Of a DNA stretch of 64,000 bases, positions 25,049 through 33,773 are shown in pieces (position 1 is the stretch's first letter; each line of letters begins with the position of its first letter). The position numbers and the translations under genes are program-made. The stretch comes from Flavobacterium proteolyticum. Lineage in GTDB: Bacteria > Bacteroidota > Bacteroidia > Flavobacteriales > Flavobacteriaceae. The DNA lies in NCBI RefSeq assembly GCF_015223105.1, contig NZ_JADFTZ010000001.1, positions 1 through 64,000 of the forward strand, written 5' to 3'. A model generated the notes under the pieces. That model had not been told where the DNA came from. It did not search any database and was given only the letters and a program-made list of their open reading frames with translations.

Positions 25049-25959
25049 TACATTCCGTATTTTTTTCTTAGAAGTTGGCGAATATCTTTTTCTAATTGCC
25101 ATGGTGGTAAACCAACAGCTATTCTTCGCTTATCTAAATTTTCAAAATCGTCTATTTTATCTTCCTTTATATTACTATAAATTCCATATTGAAAAATTCC
25201 ATTAACTCTCAAATTACTATCTATTAAATTACCATATATATCTGCTGGAGCTCTTCCTCTTTTTATCAAATCGAGAAAAATTGGTTTCCAATATTCTGAT
25301 CTTTTAGTATTAATATGGAAAACTAAAACTGATATATCTGGGTCAAACTCATCGACATCATAATTCCCAGATAAATTCAAAGAATAATTAGGATAGCAAT
25401 CACACTCTGCGACAATTTTTTTCAACTTCTCATTATTAATACTATCAACAATTTTAGCTCCTTCAGCATCAAATCCGTTAGTTCTTACCCTTTGATCTTC
25501 CTTCTTCATGAAGTTTAACTCTTTTCGTAAATCAAAATCAACTCTTTTCGTGTAATCTTGAAAATATTTGTTAGCTTTTTCCTTGATTTTCTTCCATCTT
25601 TTAAAAGATTTTAATTCGGTCAAATTCTCATTATTTTCAAGGTAAGTAAACTTTGTTCCAAATCCTTTTAAAGTAAACTCAATATAATCAAATGCTTCTT
25701 TATGTTTTCCTAATTTAGTAGCACATTCTGCTAAAATTGTTGGTTCATAAATTCCCATTTGATTCAATAATGGACAATTCTTTTCAGCAGTTTTTAATAA
25801 ATCATAGGCTTTTTGATAATTCTCCTTCAAATATTCATATTGTGCTTGATAAACAAATTGATAATAATTATTGATATAATCATACTCTTCATTGATTTTC
25901 TTCTTTTGCGAAAAACCAACTACAGAAACTAATAATAAAAGTAAAATCTTAATTTTCAT
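25048..25959 (-). CDS. Exported protein with a DUF6624-like C-terminal region
   Basis: A 303-residue protein with a signal peptide (KIKILLLLLVSVVGFSQ). Residues about 25-120 look like TPR helices (YLKENYQKAYDLLKTAEK). From about residue 155 it shows the pattern ED-QRVR, a LKKI helix, LVFH, DLIKRG, LIDS-LRVN, QYG and LDKRRIAVGLPPW. I recall this pattern from the DUF6624 family of Bacteroidetes; the assignment is from memory of the pattern. Function is unknown. It overlaps prmC by one base and is probably translated together with it. Confidence 0.65.
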   Translation of the reverse strand: MKIKILLLLLVSVVGFSQKKKINEEYDYINNYYQFVYQAQYEYLKENYQKAYDLLKTAEKNCPLLNQMGIYEPTILAECATKLGKHKEAFDYIEFTLKGFGTKFTYLENNENLTELKSFKRWKKIKEKANKYFQDYTKRVDFDLRKELNFMKKEDQRVRTNGFDAEGAKIVDSINNEKLKKIVAECDCYPNYSLNLSGNYDVDEFDPDISVLVFHINTKRSEYWKPIFLDLIKRGRAPADIYGNLIDSNLRVNGIFQYGIYSNIKEDKIDDFENLDKRRIAVGLPPWQLEKDIRQLLRKKYGM

Positions 25960-25975
25960 AAACTTAATCTTGATA

Positions 25976-26452
25976 TTATAACTTCTTCGTCATCCAAACT
26001 TCACAACTATTATGACCCGTATTTCCCATTGGACCACAAATATTTTCAAAACCTATTCGTTTGTATAATTTTTGAGCCGCCGTCATGAAAGATAAGGTTT
26101 CTAAATAACAGATTTCAAATCCTTGTGCTTTGGCAAATTCCAAACATTTTTCAATGATTTTCTCCGCATAACCAGTTCCTCTGATTTCGGGAGCAAAATA
26201 CATTTTTTGCAATTCACATACTGATGCAGCCGCATTTTCTAAAGGAGCAATACCGCAACCACCAACCACTTTCCCATCTTTTTCCACAATATAATAAACA
26301 GAACGCGGTTCTTGATATACTTCGTATAACGTATCTAAAATTGGATCGGCATATGCTGTTCCGACTTTTGGTGCATCTAATTCATGAAAAATATCACGAA
26401 TTACTTTAGCAATCGACTCATTATCTTTTTGTTGTATTTCTCTAATTAACAT
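25976..26452 (-). CDS. GNAT family N-acetyltransferase
   Basis: A 158-residue single-domain acetyltransferase. Motif A (MYFAPEIRGTGYAEKII) contains the acetyl-CoA-binding R-G-x-G-x-A variant of R/QxxGxG/A, and motif B follows (ICYLETL, then AAQKLYKRIGF). Substrate cannot be told: this group acetylates small amines or protein N-termini. It precedes the prmC pair on the same strand at a 16-base spacing, so the three may form one transcript. Confidence 0.88.
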   Translation of the reverse strand: MLIREIQQKDNESIAKVIRDIFHELDAPKVGTAYADPILDTLYEVYQEPRSVYYIVEKDGKVVGGCGIAPLENAAASVCELQKMYFAPEIRGTGYAEKIIEKCLEFAKAQGFEICYLETLSFMTAAQKLYKRIGFENICGPMGNTGHNSCEVWMTKKL

Positions 26453-26502
26453 AGCATTTTTATTGTTGGGTAAAATTACATAAATTAACTTGAGATTGTT
26501 TT

Positions 26503-26636
26503 AAACATATAAGTCATTTAAGTTTTTTTTTACATTTTGGAAAGATTTAAAAAGCTCACAAAAGAAAATTAAAAGCTTATACAAACTTGTTAATTAACTT
26601 CTTAAACATTTTCAAACTTATATGACTTATATGTTT
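26503..26636. repeat. 134-base inverted-repeat element upstream of ribD
   Basis: Arms 26503-26525 and 26614-26636 pair over 23 bases with one mismatch (core AAACATATAAGTCAT). It fills most of the spacer between the GNAT gene and ribD. Architecture is like the element at 22671-22812 but the sequence differs. Confidence 0.8.
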
Positions 26637-26657
26637 ATTTTTTACTCTTAAAAATAC

Positions 26658-26665
26658 TACTTTTG
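26658..26665 (+). promoter_or_regulatory. -7 promoter motif TACTTTTG, leaderless spacing
   Basis: An exact TAnnTTTG motif four bases before the ribD ATG, as at the dihydrouridine synthase and aminotransferase genes. Confidence 0.6.
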
Positions 26666-26669
26666 TATT

Positions 26670-27713
26670 ATGACGACGCACGAATTTTACATGAAACGCT
26701 GTATTGAACTCGCCAAAAATGGTTTGGGAACGACGTATCCGAATCCGTTGGTAGGAAGTGTGATTGTGCATGACGGTAAGATTATTGGCGAAGGTTGGCA
26801 CAAAAAAGCAGGCGAACCTCATGCGGAAGTCAATGCAGTGAATTCGGTAAAAAACAAATCGTTGTTGAAAGAAGCTACTATTTACGTGAGTTTAGAACCG
26901 TGTAGTCACTTCGGAAAAACGCCTCCGTGTTGCGATTTAATTATTGCGAATGAAATTCCGAATGTAGTTGTTGGAACCGTTGACCCTTTTGCAAAAGTGG
27001 CTGGAAATGGCATCAAAAAACTAGTTGAAAGTGGCAAAAATGTAACCGTTGGTATTTTAGAAGACGAATGCAACGAACTCAACAAACGCTTTTTTACCTT
27101 TCATCAAAAACAAAGACCTTATATTATTTTGAAATGGGCGGAAACAGCTGATGGCTTTATTGCTCCAATTTCAAAAGAAGAAAAAAGTCCTGTTTGGATT
27201 ACAAATCAATACTCAAGACAATTGGTTCACAAATGGCGTACGGAAGAACAAGCGATTTTAGTTGGAACGAATACCGTTTTAGACGATAATCCGAAATTAG
27301 ATGCCCGAGATTTTTCAGGAAATAATCCAGTTCGAATTGTGTTGGATAAATCAGGAAAAATTTCTGAAAACTATCACGTTAAAAATAATTCCCAAAAAAC
27401 AATTTTTATTACGGAAAGCGAAAATTTCATTTCAACTGAAAATTGTATCTATGAAAATGCTATCTTTGATATTCACCTAATTTCTTCAATTTGCGATATT
27501 TTGTATAAAAACGACATACAATCCGTTATAATTGAAGGAGGAAGTAAAACGCTGCAATCCTTTATAGATGCGAATTTATGGGATGAAGCACGTGTTTTCA
27601 AAGGAGACACAACATTTCAAAACGGCATATTAGCCCCAAATATTTCCGGAAATCCGGTTGCTGGTTTTGACATAATGAATGATGAACTTAAAATTTTCAA
27701 GAATTATGATTGA
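26670..27713 (+). CDS. ribD: Bifunctional riboflavin biosynthesis deaminase/reductase
   Basis: A 347-residue enzyme for two early riboflavin steps: deamination of diaminohydroxyphosphoribosylaminopyrimidine and NADPH reduction of the ribosyl group. The N-terminal deaminase (about 1-145) keeps the zinc site HAEVNAV and PCSHFGKTPPCC. The C-terminal reductase (about 150-345) keeps LKWAETADGFIA, the LVGTNTVL-D-NPKL segment and IIEGGSKTL. The next gene overlaps by eight bases. The other pathway gene in this window, ribH, lies 31 kb away. Confidence 0.96.
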   Translation: MTTHEFYMKRCIELAKNGLGTTYPNPLVGSVIVHDGKIIGEGWHKKAGEPHAEVNAVNSVKNKSLLKEATIYVSLEPCSHFGKTPPCCDLIIANEIPNVVVGTVDPFAKVAGNGIKKLVESGKNVTVGILEDECNELNKRFFTFHQKQRPYIILKWAETADGFIAPISKEEKSPVWITNQYSRQLVHKWRTEEQAILVGTNTVLDDNPKLDARDFSGNNPVRIVLDKSGKISENYHVKNNSQKTIFITESENFISTENCIYENAIFDIHLISSICDILYKNDIQSVIIEGGSKTLQSFIDANLWDEARVFKGDTTFQNGILAPNISGNPVAGFDIMNDELKIFKNYD

Positions 27714-28308
27714 AGCAATTATTTTTGATTTTGGCGATGTATTTATCGATTTGAACAAACAAGCAATTGATTCTGAATTTAGAAAACTAGGCTTAACCGC
27801 TTGGCATGATGATTTAGACACTTTGAATAAAAAGTACGAAATTGGAAAAATTGACGAACTTGAATTTATACAAGGTTTTCAAAAACATCTACCAAATGCT
27901 GATTTAACAGAAATTAGAGCCGCTTGGAATTCTATTTTAGGTGATTTTCCACTAAAACGTTTGGAGTTTTTGCAAATGATTGCTTCTAAATATCGCTTGT
28001 TTCTTTTAAGCAATACCGATCATACTCACATTGAGAAATTTGAACATAAAGAAGGACAAACGTTTGCTCGCGATTTTTATAGTTGTTTTGAAAAAGTTTA
28101 CTTTTCATACGAAATTGGAATTCGCAAACCAGATGAAAATGCGTTTCGATATATTATTAACAACCATAATTTAAACCCAAAAAAAACATTATTCATCGAC
28201 GACAAAAAAGAAAATACAGATGTTGCTGAAAAATTAGGGTTTAAGATTTGGAACATTCAACCCGGAGTTGAAGATGTCACCCAACTATTCGATAAAAAAA
28301 TAATTTAA
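27706..28308 (+). CDS. YihX-like HAD phosphatase
   Basis: A 200-residue HAD subfamily IA phosphatase. Motif I is FDFGDVFID: the nucleophile Asp is present, and the usual second Asp (position +2) is Gly, as in YihX-type enzymes (DLGNV). Motif II is LLSNTD, the motif III Lys is in GIRKPDE, and motif IV is LFIDDKKEN. The start at 27706 (ATGATTGA overlap with the ribD stop) implies translational coupling. Likely a small phosphosugar or nucleotide phosphatase, perhaps for a riboflavin precursor given the coupling to ribD (inference). Confidence 0.85.
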   Translation: MIEAIIFDFGDVFIDLNKQAIDSEFRKLGLTAWHDDLDTLNKKYEIGKIDELEFIQGFQKHLPNADLTEIRAAWNSILGDFPLKRLEFLQMIASKYRLFLLSNTDHTHIEKFEHKEGQTFARDFYSCFEKVYFSYEIGIRKPDENAFRYIINNHNLNPKKTLFIDDKKENTDVAEKLGFKIWNIQPGVEDVTQLFDKKII

Positions 28309-28314
28309 ACCATT

Positions 28315-29175
28315 GTGATTTATTTACTACTTAGCATTTTATTTAACGCTGTCCTATTTGTTATTATTAAGTTATTCGCCAAATTCAATATTGATGTCTT
28401 ACAAGCTTTAGTAGTAAATTATTTTGTTGCGTTTTTGGTTGGACTTTTCTTTTTAGATTCGAGTATTGTTCCAACAGAAATTATTACCGAAAACTGGTTT
28501 AAAGGAAGTATTTTTTTAGGTTTTGTTTTCATTTCAACTTTTTATGCTACCACGCTAACTTCGCAACGCAACGGACTTTCGGTGGCTTCGGTAGCTTCTA
28601 AAATGTCGGTTATAATTCCTATTTCGTTAGGTGTTATTTTATATAATGAAAATCTCAGTTTTATTAAAATTATTGGAATTTTATTAGCCTTGGTTGCTGT
28701 TTATTTTACTTCCAAAAAAGAAACTGGAGAAGTGCAACAAGCTTCTAACCTACTCTATCCTATTCTAGTATTCATTGGTGCCGGTACCATTGATGCGAGT
28801 TTAAAGTACCTGCAAACTTTTCATGTTCCTTCAAATAAAATTGGTTTGTTTTCGTCTGTAACTTTTTTTTGCGCTTTTAGTGTGGGAATTCTGACTATTT
28901 TATTTTTAACTTTTAGAGGAAAAATCCAATTTTCGGGAAGAAATATTTTGGGAGGAATTGTTTTGGGCTTACCCAATTATTTTTCATTGTACTTTTTAGT
29001 CAAAATGTTAGAAGCAAAAGCGTTTGAAAGTGCTACTTTATTCACGATTCACAACATTGCTATTGTAATTGTTTCTACCTTTGCAGGCATCCTTTTCTTT
29101 AAAGAAAGAATTTCCATGCGAAATGCTTTCGGAATTGGATTAGCACTATTTGCCTTATTTTTAGTTACCTATTAA
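28315..29175 (+). CDS. EamA/DMT family membrane transporter
   Basis: A 286-residue protein with about ten hydrophobic helices in two EamA-like halves. The second half has the usual end (FKERISMRNAFGIGLALFALFLV). The family exports or imports metabolites; the substrate cannot be predicted. It starts with GTG at 28315, six bases after the HAD gene, and YigZ begins one base after its stop. The ribD-HAD-EamA-yigZ run is therefore a tight operon. Confidence 0.85.
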   Translation: MIYLLLSILFNAVLFVIIKLFAKFNIDVLQALVVNYFVAFLVGLFFLDSSIVPTEIITENWFKGSIFLGFVFISTFYATTLTSQRNGLSVASVASKMSVIIPISLGVILYNENLSFIKIIGILLALVAVYFTSKKETGEVQQASNLLYPILVFIGAGTIDASLKYLQTFHVPSNKIGLFSSVTFFCAFSVGILTILFLTFRGKIQFSGRNILGGIVLGLPNYFSLYFLVKMLEAKAFESATLFTIHNIAIVIVSTFAGILFFKERISMRNAFGIGLALFALFLVTY

Positions 29176-29176
29176 A

Positions 29177-29791
29177 ATGGATTTTCCAGAAAAAGACACG
29201 TATAAAACCATTGCCTCCGCTTCAGAAGAAGTGCTATATAAAGAAAAGAATAGCAAATTCTTTGGCTACGCTTTTCCTGTAACTACTGAAGAAGAAATCA
29301 AAGAAATTTTAGAGCGATTGCGAAAAGAACATTTTTCGGCACGTCACTGGTGTTATGCGTATCAAATTGGAACTGAGAAAATTCAATACCGTGCCAATGA
29401 CGATGGAGAGCCAAATAATAGTGCCGGAATGCCTATTTACGGCCAAATTCAGTCGTTTGAAGTTACGAATGTATTAGTTGTAGTGGTTCGTTATTTTGGC
29501 GGCGTAAAACTAGGCGTTGGTGGATTGATTTCCGCTTACAAGATTGCAGCCCAAATGGCATTGGAAAATTCTGAAATTGTAGAGCGAACCATTGACAAAC
29601 ATTTTATTATTTCTTTTGGATATGCCAACATGAATAAAGTGATGCGCATCATCAAAGAAAAAAATCTGCAAATCGTTTCTCAAAAAATGGAAATGGATTG
29701 CGAAATCGAAATTGCTACCCGAAAAAAAAATGTCCAAAATCTATTGGACACTTTTGAAAATTTATACGAAATAAAATTAACTGAAATTTAA
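29177..29791 (+). CDS. YigZ/IMPACT family protein
   Basis: A 204-residue protein of the YigZ/IMPACT (UPF0029) family. The N-terminal domain has the signature ARHWCYAY, NDDGEPNNSAGMPI and VVVRYFGGVKLGVGGL. The C-terminal ~70 residues form the ferredoxin-like domain. Biochemical role is uncertain in bacteria; the eukaryotic relative acts on translational control. It is the last gene of the ribD operon and its 3' end overlaps the convergent thioesterase gene by four bases. Confidence 0.92.
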   Translation: MDFPEKDTYKTIASASEEVLYKEKNSKFFGYAFPVTTEEEIKEILERLRKEHFSARHWCYAYQIGTEKIQYRANDDGEPNNSAGMPIYGQIQSFEVTNVLVVVVRYFGGVKLGVGGLISAYKIAAQMALENSEIVERTIDKHFIISFGYANMNKVMRIIKEKNLQIVSQKMEMDCEIEIATRKKNVQNLLDTFENLYEIKLTEI

Positions 29792-30198
29792 ACTTCTAGA
29801 AACGAATTTATCTTCTCCGAAACATAACTTGGAGGCAGCATTGGACGCCCCGTTTTCATATCTACAAATACTAACATTGAGTAACCCGTTGTTAATAACT
29901 CATTTGCTTCATTATAGATTTCGTAGTCAAATTCTATCTTCACAGAGGTCTGACTTTTTAATATTGTCTTAACAGTCAACAAGTCGTCGTAACGAGCTGG
30001 TTTTTTGTAATTCATTGTTAATGAAACCACAGGAAGCATAACACCGTTTTCTTCCATCCATTTATAAGAAACCCCCAAGTTTCTGAGCCATTCCACGCGT
30101 CCCATCTCAAAATACTGTGCATAATTTCCGTGATAAACGACTCCCATTTGGTCTGTTTCCGCATAACGCACACGAACTTGAAATTGATATTCTCTCAT
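29788..30198 (-). CDS. YbgC/FadM-type acyl-CoA thioesterase
   Basis: A 136-residue hotdog-fold enzyme. The signature VRYAETDQMGVVYHGNYAQYFEMGR contains the catalytic Asp region of 4-hydroxybenzoyl-CoA-type thioesterases. It hydrolyses acyl-CoA, often as part of the Tol-Pal neighbourhood in other bacteria, though here it stands alone next to dnaA on the opposite strand. Confidence 0.92.
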   Translation of the reverse strand: MREYQFQVRVRYAETDQMGVVYHGNYAQYFEMGRVEWLRNLGVSYKWMEENGVMLPVVSLTMNYKKPARYDDLLTVKTILKSQTSVKIEFDYEIYNEANELLTTGYSMLVFVDMKTGRPMLPPSYVSEKINSFLEV

Positions 30199-30326
30199 AT
30201 TAAACTACTATTAAATTAATCTTAAAAAATTACTCACAAGGCTTACAATATTTTTTTTTAAAAATCAAGCCTAAAAAAATTTTTTTTACAAAAAATTGTT
30301 CACATATTTGCTAACCCAAATCACAA

Positions 30327-30347
30327 GAACAAAATATCCTTTTGTTC
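30327..30347. promoter_or_regulatory. Perfect 8-bp inverted repeat ahead of dnaA
   Basis: GAACAAAA-TATCC-TTTTGTTC lies about 55 bases before the dnaA start, within the probable promoter. It may be an operator. Only one loose DnaA-box-like site (TTGTTCACA, near 30297) is nearby, so I do not call an origin. Confidence 0.35.
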
Positions 30348-30401
30348 ATTTTTGTAACCTATACAAAACTAAAAACAAACTAGTAATAATTAATTGAATT
30401 T

Positions 30402-31829
30402 ATGACAAAAACTGCGCAATCGGTATGGAATAACTGTCTGTCTTTCATAAAAGACAATATTCAAGATCAAGCTTACAAGACTTGGTTTGAACCTATACAG
30501 TCAGTTGAGCTAAACGATAATGCGTTGTCTATTCAGGTACCTAGTAAATTCTTCTACGAATGGTTAGAGGAACACTATGTGAAATTATTAAAAGTTGCCT
30601 TGACTAAAGAGTTAGGACCAGGCGCAAAGTTATTGTATAAAATTAAAATGGAAAACACTTATGGCAACAAACTTCCATTTACTGAGCAAATTCCGAGTTA
30701 CAACAGAACCGCGGTAAAACCTCAGGAAGTAGATGTGCCAATTGTGAATAAAAATCCAGAATTAAAAAACCCGTTCATCATTCCTGGAATTCGAAATTTA
30801 AAAATCGAATCGCAATTAAATGCTAATTATAGTTTTGATAATTTCCTTGAAGGAGATTCAAACCGTTTAGCAAGAAGTGCCGGTATGGCAGTTGCCAACA
30901 AACCAGGCGGAACTTCCTTCAACCCATTATTAATTTTTGGTGGTGTTGGATTAGGAAAAACACACTTAGCTCACGCTATTGGAGTTGAAATCAAAGACAA
31001 ATATCCAGAAAAAACCGTGTTGTATATTTCAGCTGAAATATTCACACAACAATATATCGATTCTGTTAAGAAAAATACTCGTAACGATTTCATTCACTTC
31101 TATCAATTAATTGATGTTTTGATTATCGATGACGTTCAATTCTTATCGGGTAAATCAGGAACGCAAGATGTATTTTTCCACATCTTCAACCACTTACACC
31201 AAAACGGAAAACAAGTAATTTTGACTTCTGACAAAGCACCAGTAGACATGCAAGATATTGAGCAACGCTTACTATCGCGTTTCAAATGGGGATTATCAGC
31301 AGAATTACACCAACCTGACTACGAAACGCGTATTTCAATTTTGAAAAACATTTTATTCCGTGATGGTGTTGAAATGCCAGAAGAAATTATCGAATACGTT
31401 GCTAAGAATATCAAATCTAACGTTCGTGAATTAGAAGGTGCTATCATTTCGTTAATTGCTCAATCTTCTTTTAACAAGCGTGAAGTTACTATTGATTTAG
31501 CGAAGCAAGTGGTTGAGAAATTCGTTAAAAACGTAAAACGTGAAATTTCAATTGATTATATCCAGAAAATTGTTTCGGATTATTTCCAATTAGATGTTGA
31601 AACGTTACAGTCTAAAACTAGAAAACGTCACGTGGTACAAGCTAGACAATTAGCGATGTTCTTTGCTAAGAAATTTACAAAAGCTTCTTTGGCAAATATT
31701 GGTTCGCAAATTGGAGACAGAGACCACGCAACGGTTCTTCATGCTTGTAAAACAGTTGATAACTTAGTTACTACTGACAAACAATTCCGTAAATTCGTTG
31801 ACGATATCAACAAGAAGTTATCGCTATAA
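30402..31829 (+). CDS. dnaA: Chromosomal replication initiator DnaA
   Basis: A 475-residue AAA+ initiator. Domain I (1-90, WNNCL...F-I-K-DNIQDQAYKTWF) and a linker are followed by the ATPase (about 135-350) with Walker A GGVGLGKTHL, Walker B LIIDDVQF, the sensor 1 region ILTSDK and an arginine-finger region EQRLLSRF. Domain IV (about 375-475) has the DNA-binding signature DHATVLHACKTV. It is followed four bases later by a LMW phosphatase gene and an RsmI-like gene on the same strand. Confidence 0.98.
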   Translation: MTKTAQSVWNNCLSFIKDNIQDQAYKTWFEPIQSVELNDNALSIQVPSKFFYEWLEEHYVKLLKVALTKELGPGAKLLYKIKMENTYGNKLPFTEQIPSYNRTAVKPQEVDVPIVNKNPELKNPFIIPGIRNLKIESQLNANYSFDNFLEGDSNRLARSAGMAVANKPGGTSFNPLLIFGGVGLGKTHLAHAIGVEIKDKYPEKTVLYISAEIFTQQYIDSVKKNTRNDFIHFYQLIDVLIIDDVQFLSGKSGTQDVFFHIFNHLHQNGKQVILTSDKAPVDMQDIEQRLLSRFKWGLSAELHQPDYETRISILKNILFRDGVEMPEEIIEYVAKNIKSNVRELEGAIISLIAQSSFNKREVTIDLAKQVVEKFVKNVKREISIDYIQKIVSDYFQLDVETLQSKTRKRHVVQARQLAMFFAKKFTKASLANIGSQIGDRDHATVLHACKTVDNLVTTDKQFRKFVDDINKKLSL

Positions 31830-31832
31830 TTC

Positions 31833-32288
31833 ATGGCTACAAAAATCTTAATGGTTTGCTTAGGAAATATTTGCCGTTCTCCTTTGGCAGAAGGTATTAT
31901 GCGCTCTAAACTTTCCGAAGATTTTATTGTAGATTCGGCAGGAACTGGTGGTTGGCACGCAGGCGAATTACCTGACAAACGTTCGATTTCAACTGCAAAA
32001 AAAAGAGGTTTAGACATCACCAATCAAAGAGCAAGACAATTTAAAAGAATTGATTTTGAGATTTTTGATCATATCTTTGTAATGGATAATTCCAACTACA
32101 AAGATGTTTTGGCTTTGGCTCCAAATGAAGAAGCAAAACTGAAAGTCAAGCTGATTTTAAACGAAATTTTCCCAAATGAAAACGTCGATGTTCCCGACCC
32201 ATATTACGGAGGTCAAGACGGTTTTGAAAACGTTTTTGATATGTTAGACCAAGCTTGTGAGGAAATCGTAAGAAAACTTAAGCAATAA
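31833..32288 (+). CDS. Low-molecular-weight protein-tyrosine phosphatase
   Basis: A 151-residue phosphatase of the LMW-PTP family. The P-loop CLGNICRSPLAEG (Cys about residue 9) and the acid loop DPYYGG are intact, so it should be active. In bacteria such enzymes often dephosphorylate tyrosine kinases of polysaccharide export; no such kinase is nearby. Compact spacing from dnaA and to the next gene indicates cotranscription. Confidence 0.93.
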   Translation: MATKILMVCLGNICRSPLAEGIMRSKLSEDFIVDSAGTGGWHAGELPDKRSISTAKKRGLDITNQRARQFKRIDFEIFDHIFVMDNSNYKDVLALAPNEEAKLKVKLILNEIFPNENVDVPDPYYGGQDGFENVFDMLDQACEEIVRKLKQ

Positions 32289-32292
32289 TATC

Positions 32293-33027
32293 ATGAAATC
32301 AAACACTTTAGGCAAACTGTATTTAATTCCAATTACACTTTCTAATCCTGGAGAAACTACGGTAGTTCCTGAAGATGTTTTGCCTCAAACTATTAAGAGA
32401 ACTATTGATTTTATAGATTATTACATTGTTGAAAACGAGAAAACCGCTCGAAAGTTCATCAAAAGTATTCATCCCGAAAAAAAACAACCCGATTTAAAGA
32501 TTTCGGTTCTAAATAAACATACAGATTTTGCTGAACACAATGAATTCATCCAACCTTTATTAAGAGGCGAAAACATTGGATTAATGAGTGAATCCGGTTG
32601 CCCTGGTGTTGCTGACCCTGGCGCTGTTATTGTGAAATTGGCACATGAAAAAGGAATACAAGTAGTGCCATTAGTGGGACCAAGTTCTATTTTATTGGCG
32701 TTGATGGCGAGTGGCATGAACGGACAAAGTTTTGCTTTTAATGGCTATTTGCCTATCGATAAAAACGATAAAAAACAAGCGTTGAAAAATTTCGAACGTT
32801 TATCGCAAGATAAAAATCAATCGCAATTGTTTATTGAAACGCCTTATCGCAATAATAAATTGATGGAGGATTTGTTGCAAATTCTACAACCGAGTACGCT
32901 TTTATGTGTGGCTTGTGATATTACGTTACCAACAGAATTCATCAAAACCAAAACTGTGAATCAATGGAAAAAAGAAAAGGCCGATTTACATAATCGACCT
33001 TGTATTTTTATTATTCACAAAATGTAA
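32293..33027 (+). CDS. RsmI-like tetrapyrrole-methylase-family methyltransferase
   Basis: A 244-residue SAM-dependent methyltransferase. Visible family motifs are GKLYLIPITLSNPG, a GLMSESGCPGVADPG SAM-site segment and VPLVGPSSILLALMASG. RsmI 2'-O-methylates C1402 of 16S rRNA; this protein lacks the extra C-terminal region of full-length RsmI and its N-terminus is atypical, so it may be a second, shorter paralogue with another RNA target. It converges on the lysozyme-like gene with two bases between the stops. Confidence 0.85.
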   Translation: MKSNTLGKLYLIPITLSNPGETTVVPEDVLPQTIKRTIDFIDYYIVENEKTARKFIKSIHPEKKQPDLKISVLNKHTDFAEHNEFIQPLLRGENIGLMSESGCPGVADPGAVIVKLAHEKGIQVVPLVGPSSILLALMASGMNGQSFAFNGYLPIDKNDKKQALKNFERLSQDKNQSQLFIETPYRNNKLMEDLLQILQPSTLLCVACDITLPTEFIKTKTVNQWKKEKADLHNRPCIFIIHKM

Positions 33028-33029
33028 AA

Positions 33030-33677
33030 TTACTCTAAATCTACTTTAGCATTTGCATCTGCTTCGATGTGTGAAATATCGTAATTTGAAAATTTTCTGA
33101 TGTAGCTTGATAACGATGTTCCAAAACCATCTTTGAAACCATTGCGTCCATTACTTCTTAAATATTTTTTTACCGAACCAGCTCCGCCTAAATGCGCTGC
33201 CGCAATTAAACCTGATTCTGTAATTTCTACACCATTGATTACTCTACCAGAATATTTTTGAATTTCTTTACGTAATTCCCACTTGTTTCTAGCGATTAAA
33301 GCTTTAAAAGCTTCATCTTGCCATTCAGCGTTACGTAAAAACTCTTGAAAATCATAAATACCCACAGTGCGTAGTGTACTTCTTCCGAATTGGTATTTAC
33401 CCATGTATCCATATGGATTCACTAAATGTAACATACCTCTTGACTCTTTGTAAGCCATCTTTTGAGCAAAACCAGTAAATGATTTACCAACATTTGGCAC
33501 TTTAACTGGGATAATTACTTCTTCGTTCTCGTATTCATTTGGAACATGGTATTTAATACCTTCATAGTTCGACAAATGAAATCCTTCCAATTTTTCTTCC
33601 TTAAAGGTTATAAAACCTGAAGAAACGACTAAGACTAGGAGTGTCAATCCTATAAAATACGACCTTTTTTTTATCAT
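33030..33677 (-). CDS. Lysozyme/transglycosylase-like exported protein
   Basis: A 215-residue protein with an N-terminal signal or anchor segment (about residues 5-24). From residue 68 it shows a lysozyme-like fold: a possible catalytic Glu in AYKESRG, then YGYMGKYQFGRSTL and a helical ITESGLIAAAHLGG segment. It probably cleaves peptidoglycan in the periplasm. It heads no operon visible here and has its own -7 motif at 33724-33731. Confidence 0.75.
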   Translation of the reverse strand: MIKKRSYFIGLTLLVLVVSSGFITFKEEKLEGFHLSNYEGIKYHVPNEYENEEVIIPVKVPNVGKSFTGFAQKMAYKESRGMLHLVNPYGYMGKYQFGRSTLRTVGIYDFQEFLRNAEWQDEAFKALIARNKWELRKEIQKYSGRVINGVEITESGLIAAAHLGGAGSVKKYLRSNGRNGFKDGFGTSLSSYIRKFSNYDISHIEADANAKVDLE

Positions 33678-33723
33678 GAATTGTTATTTCTCAGCGTCTG
33701 TCACCCATCTGAAATTACCGATG

Positions 33724-33731
33724 CAAATATA
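33724..33731 (-). promoter_or_regulatory. -7 promoter motif TATATTTG
   Basis: An exact TAnnTTTG on the minus strand, 46 bases before the lysozyme-like gene. Confidence 0.5.
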
Positions 33732-33773
33732 CAAAAAAAATTACAATATTGATTTACAGCATGTTAATAATTC

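Noticed and set aside
30199..30401. Replication origin upstream of dnaA
   Set aside because: I find only one loose DnaA-box-like site and no cluster, so the origin cannot be supported from this spacer.
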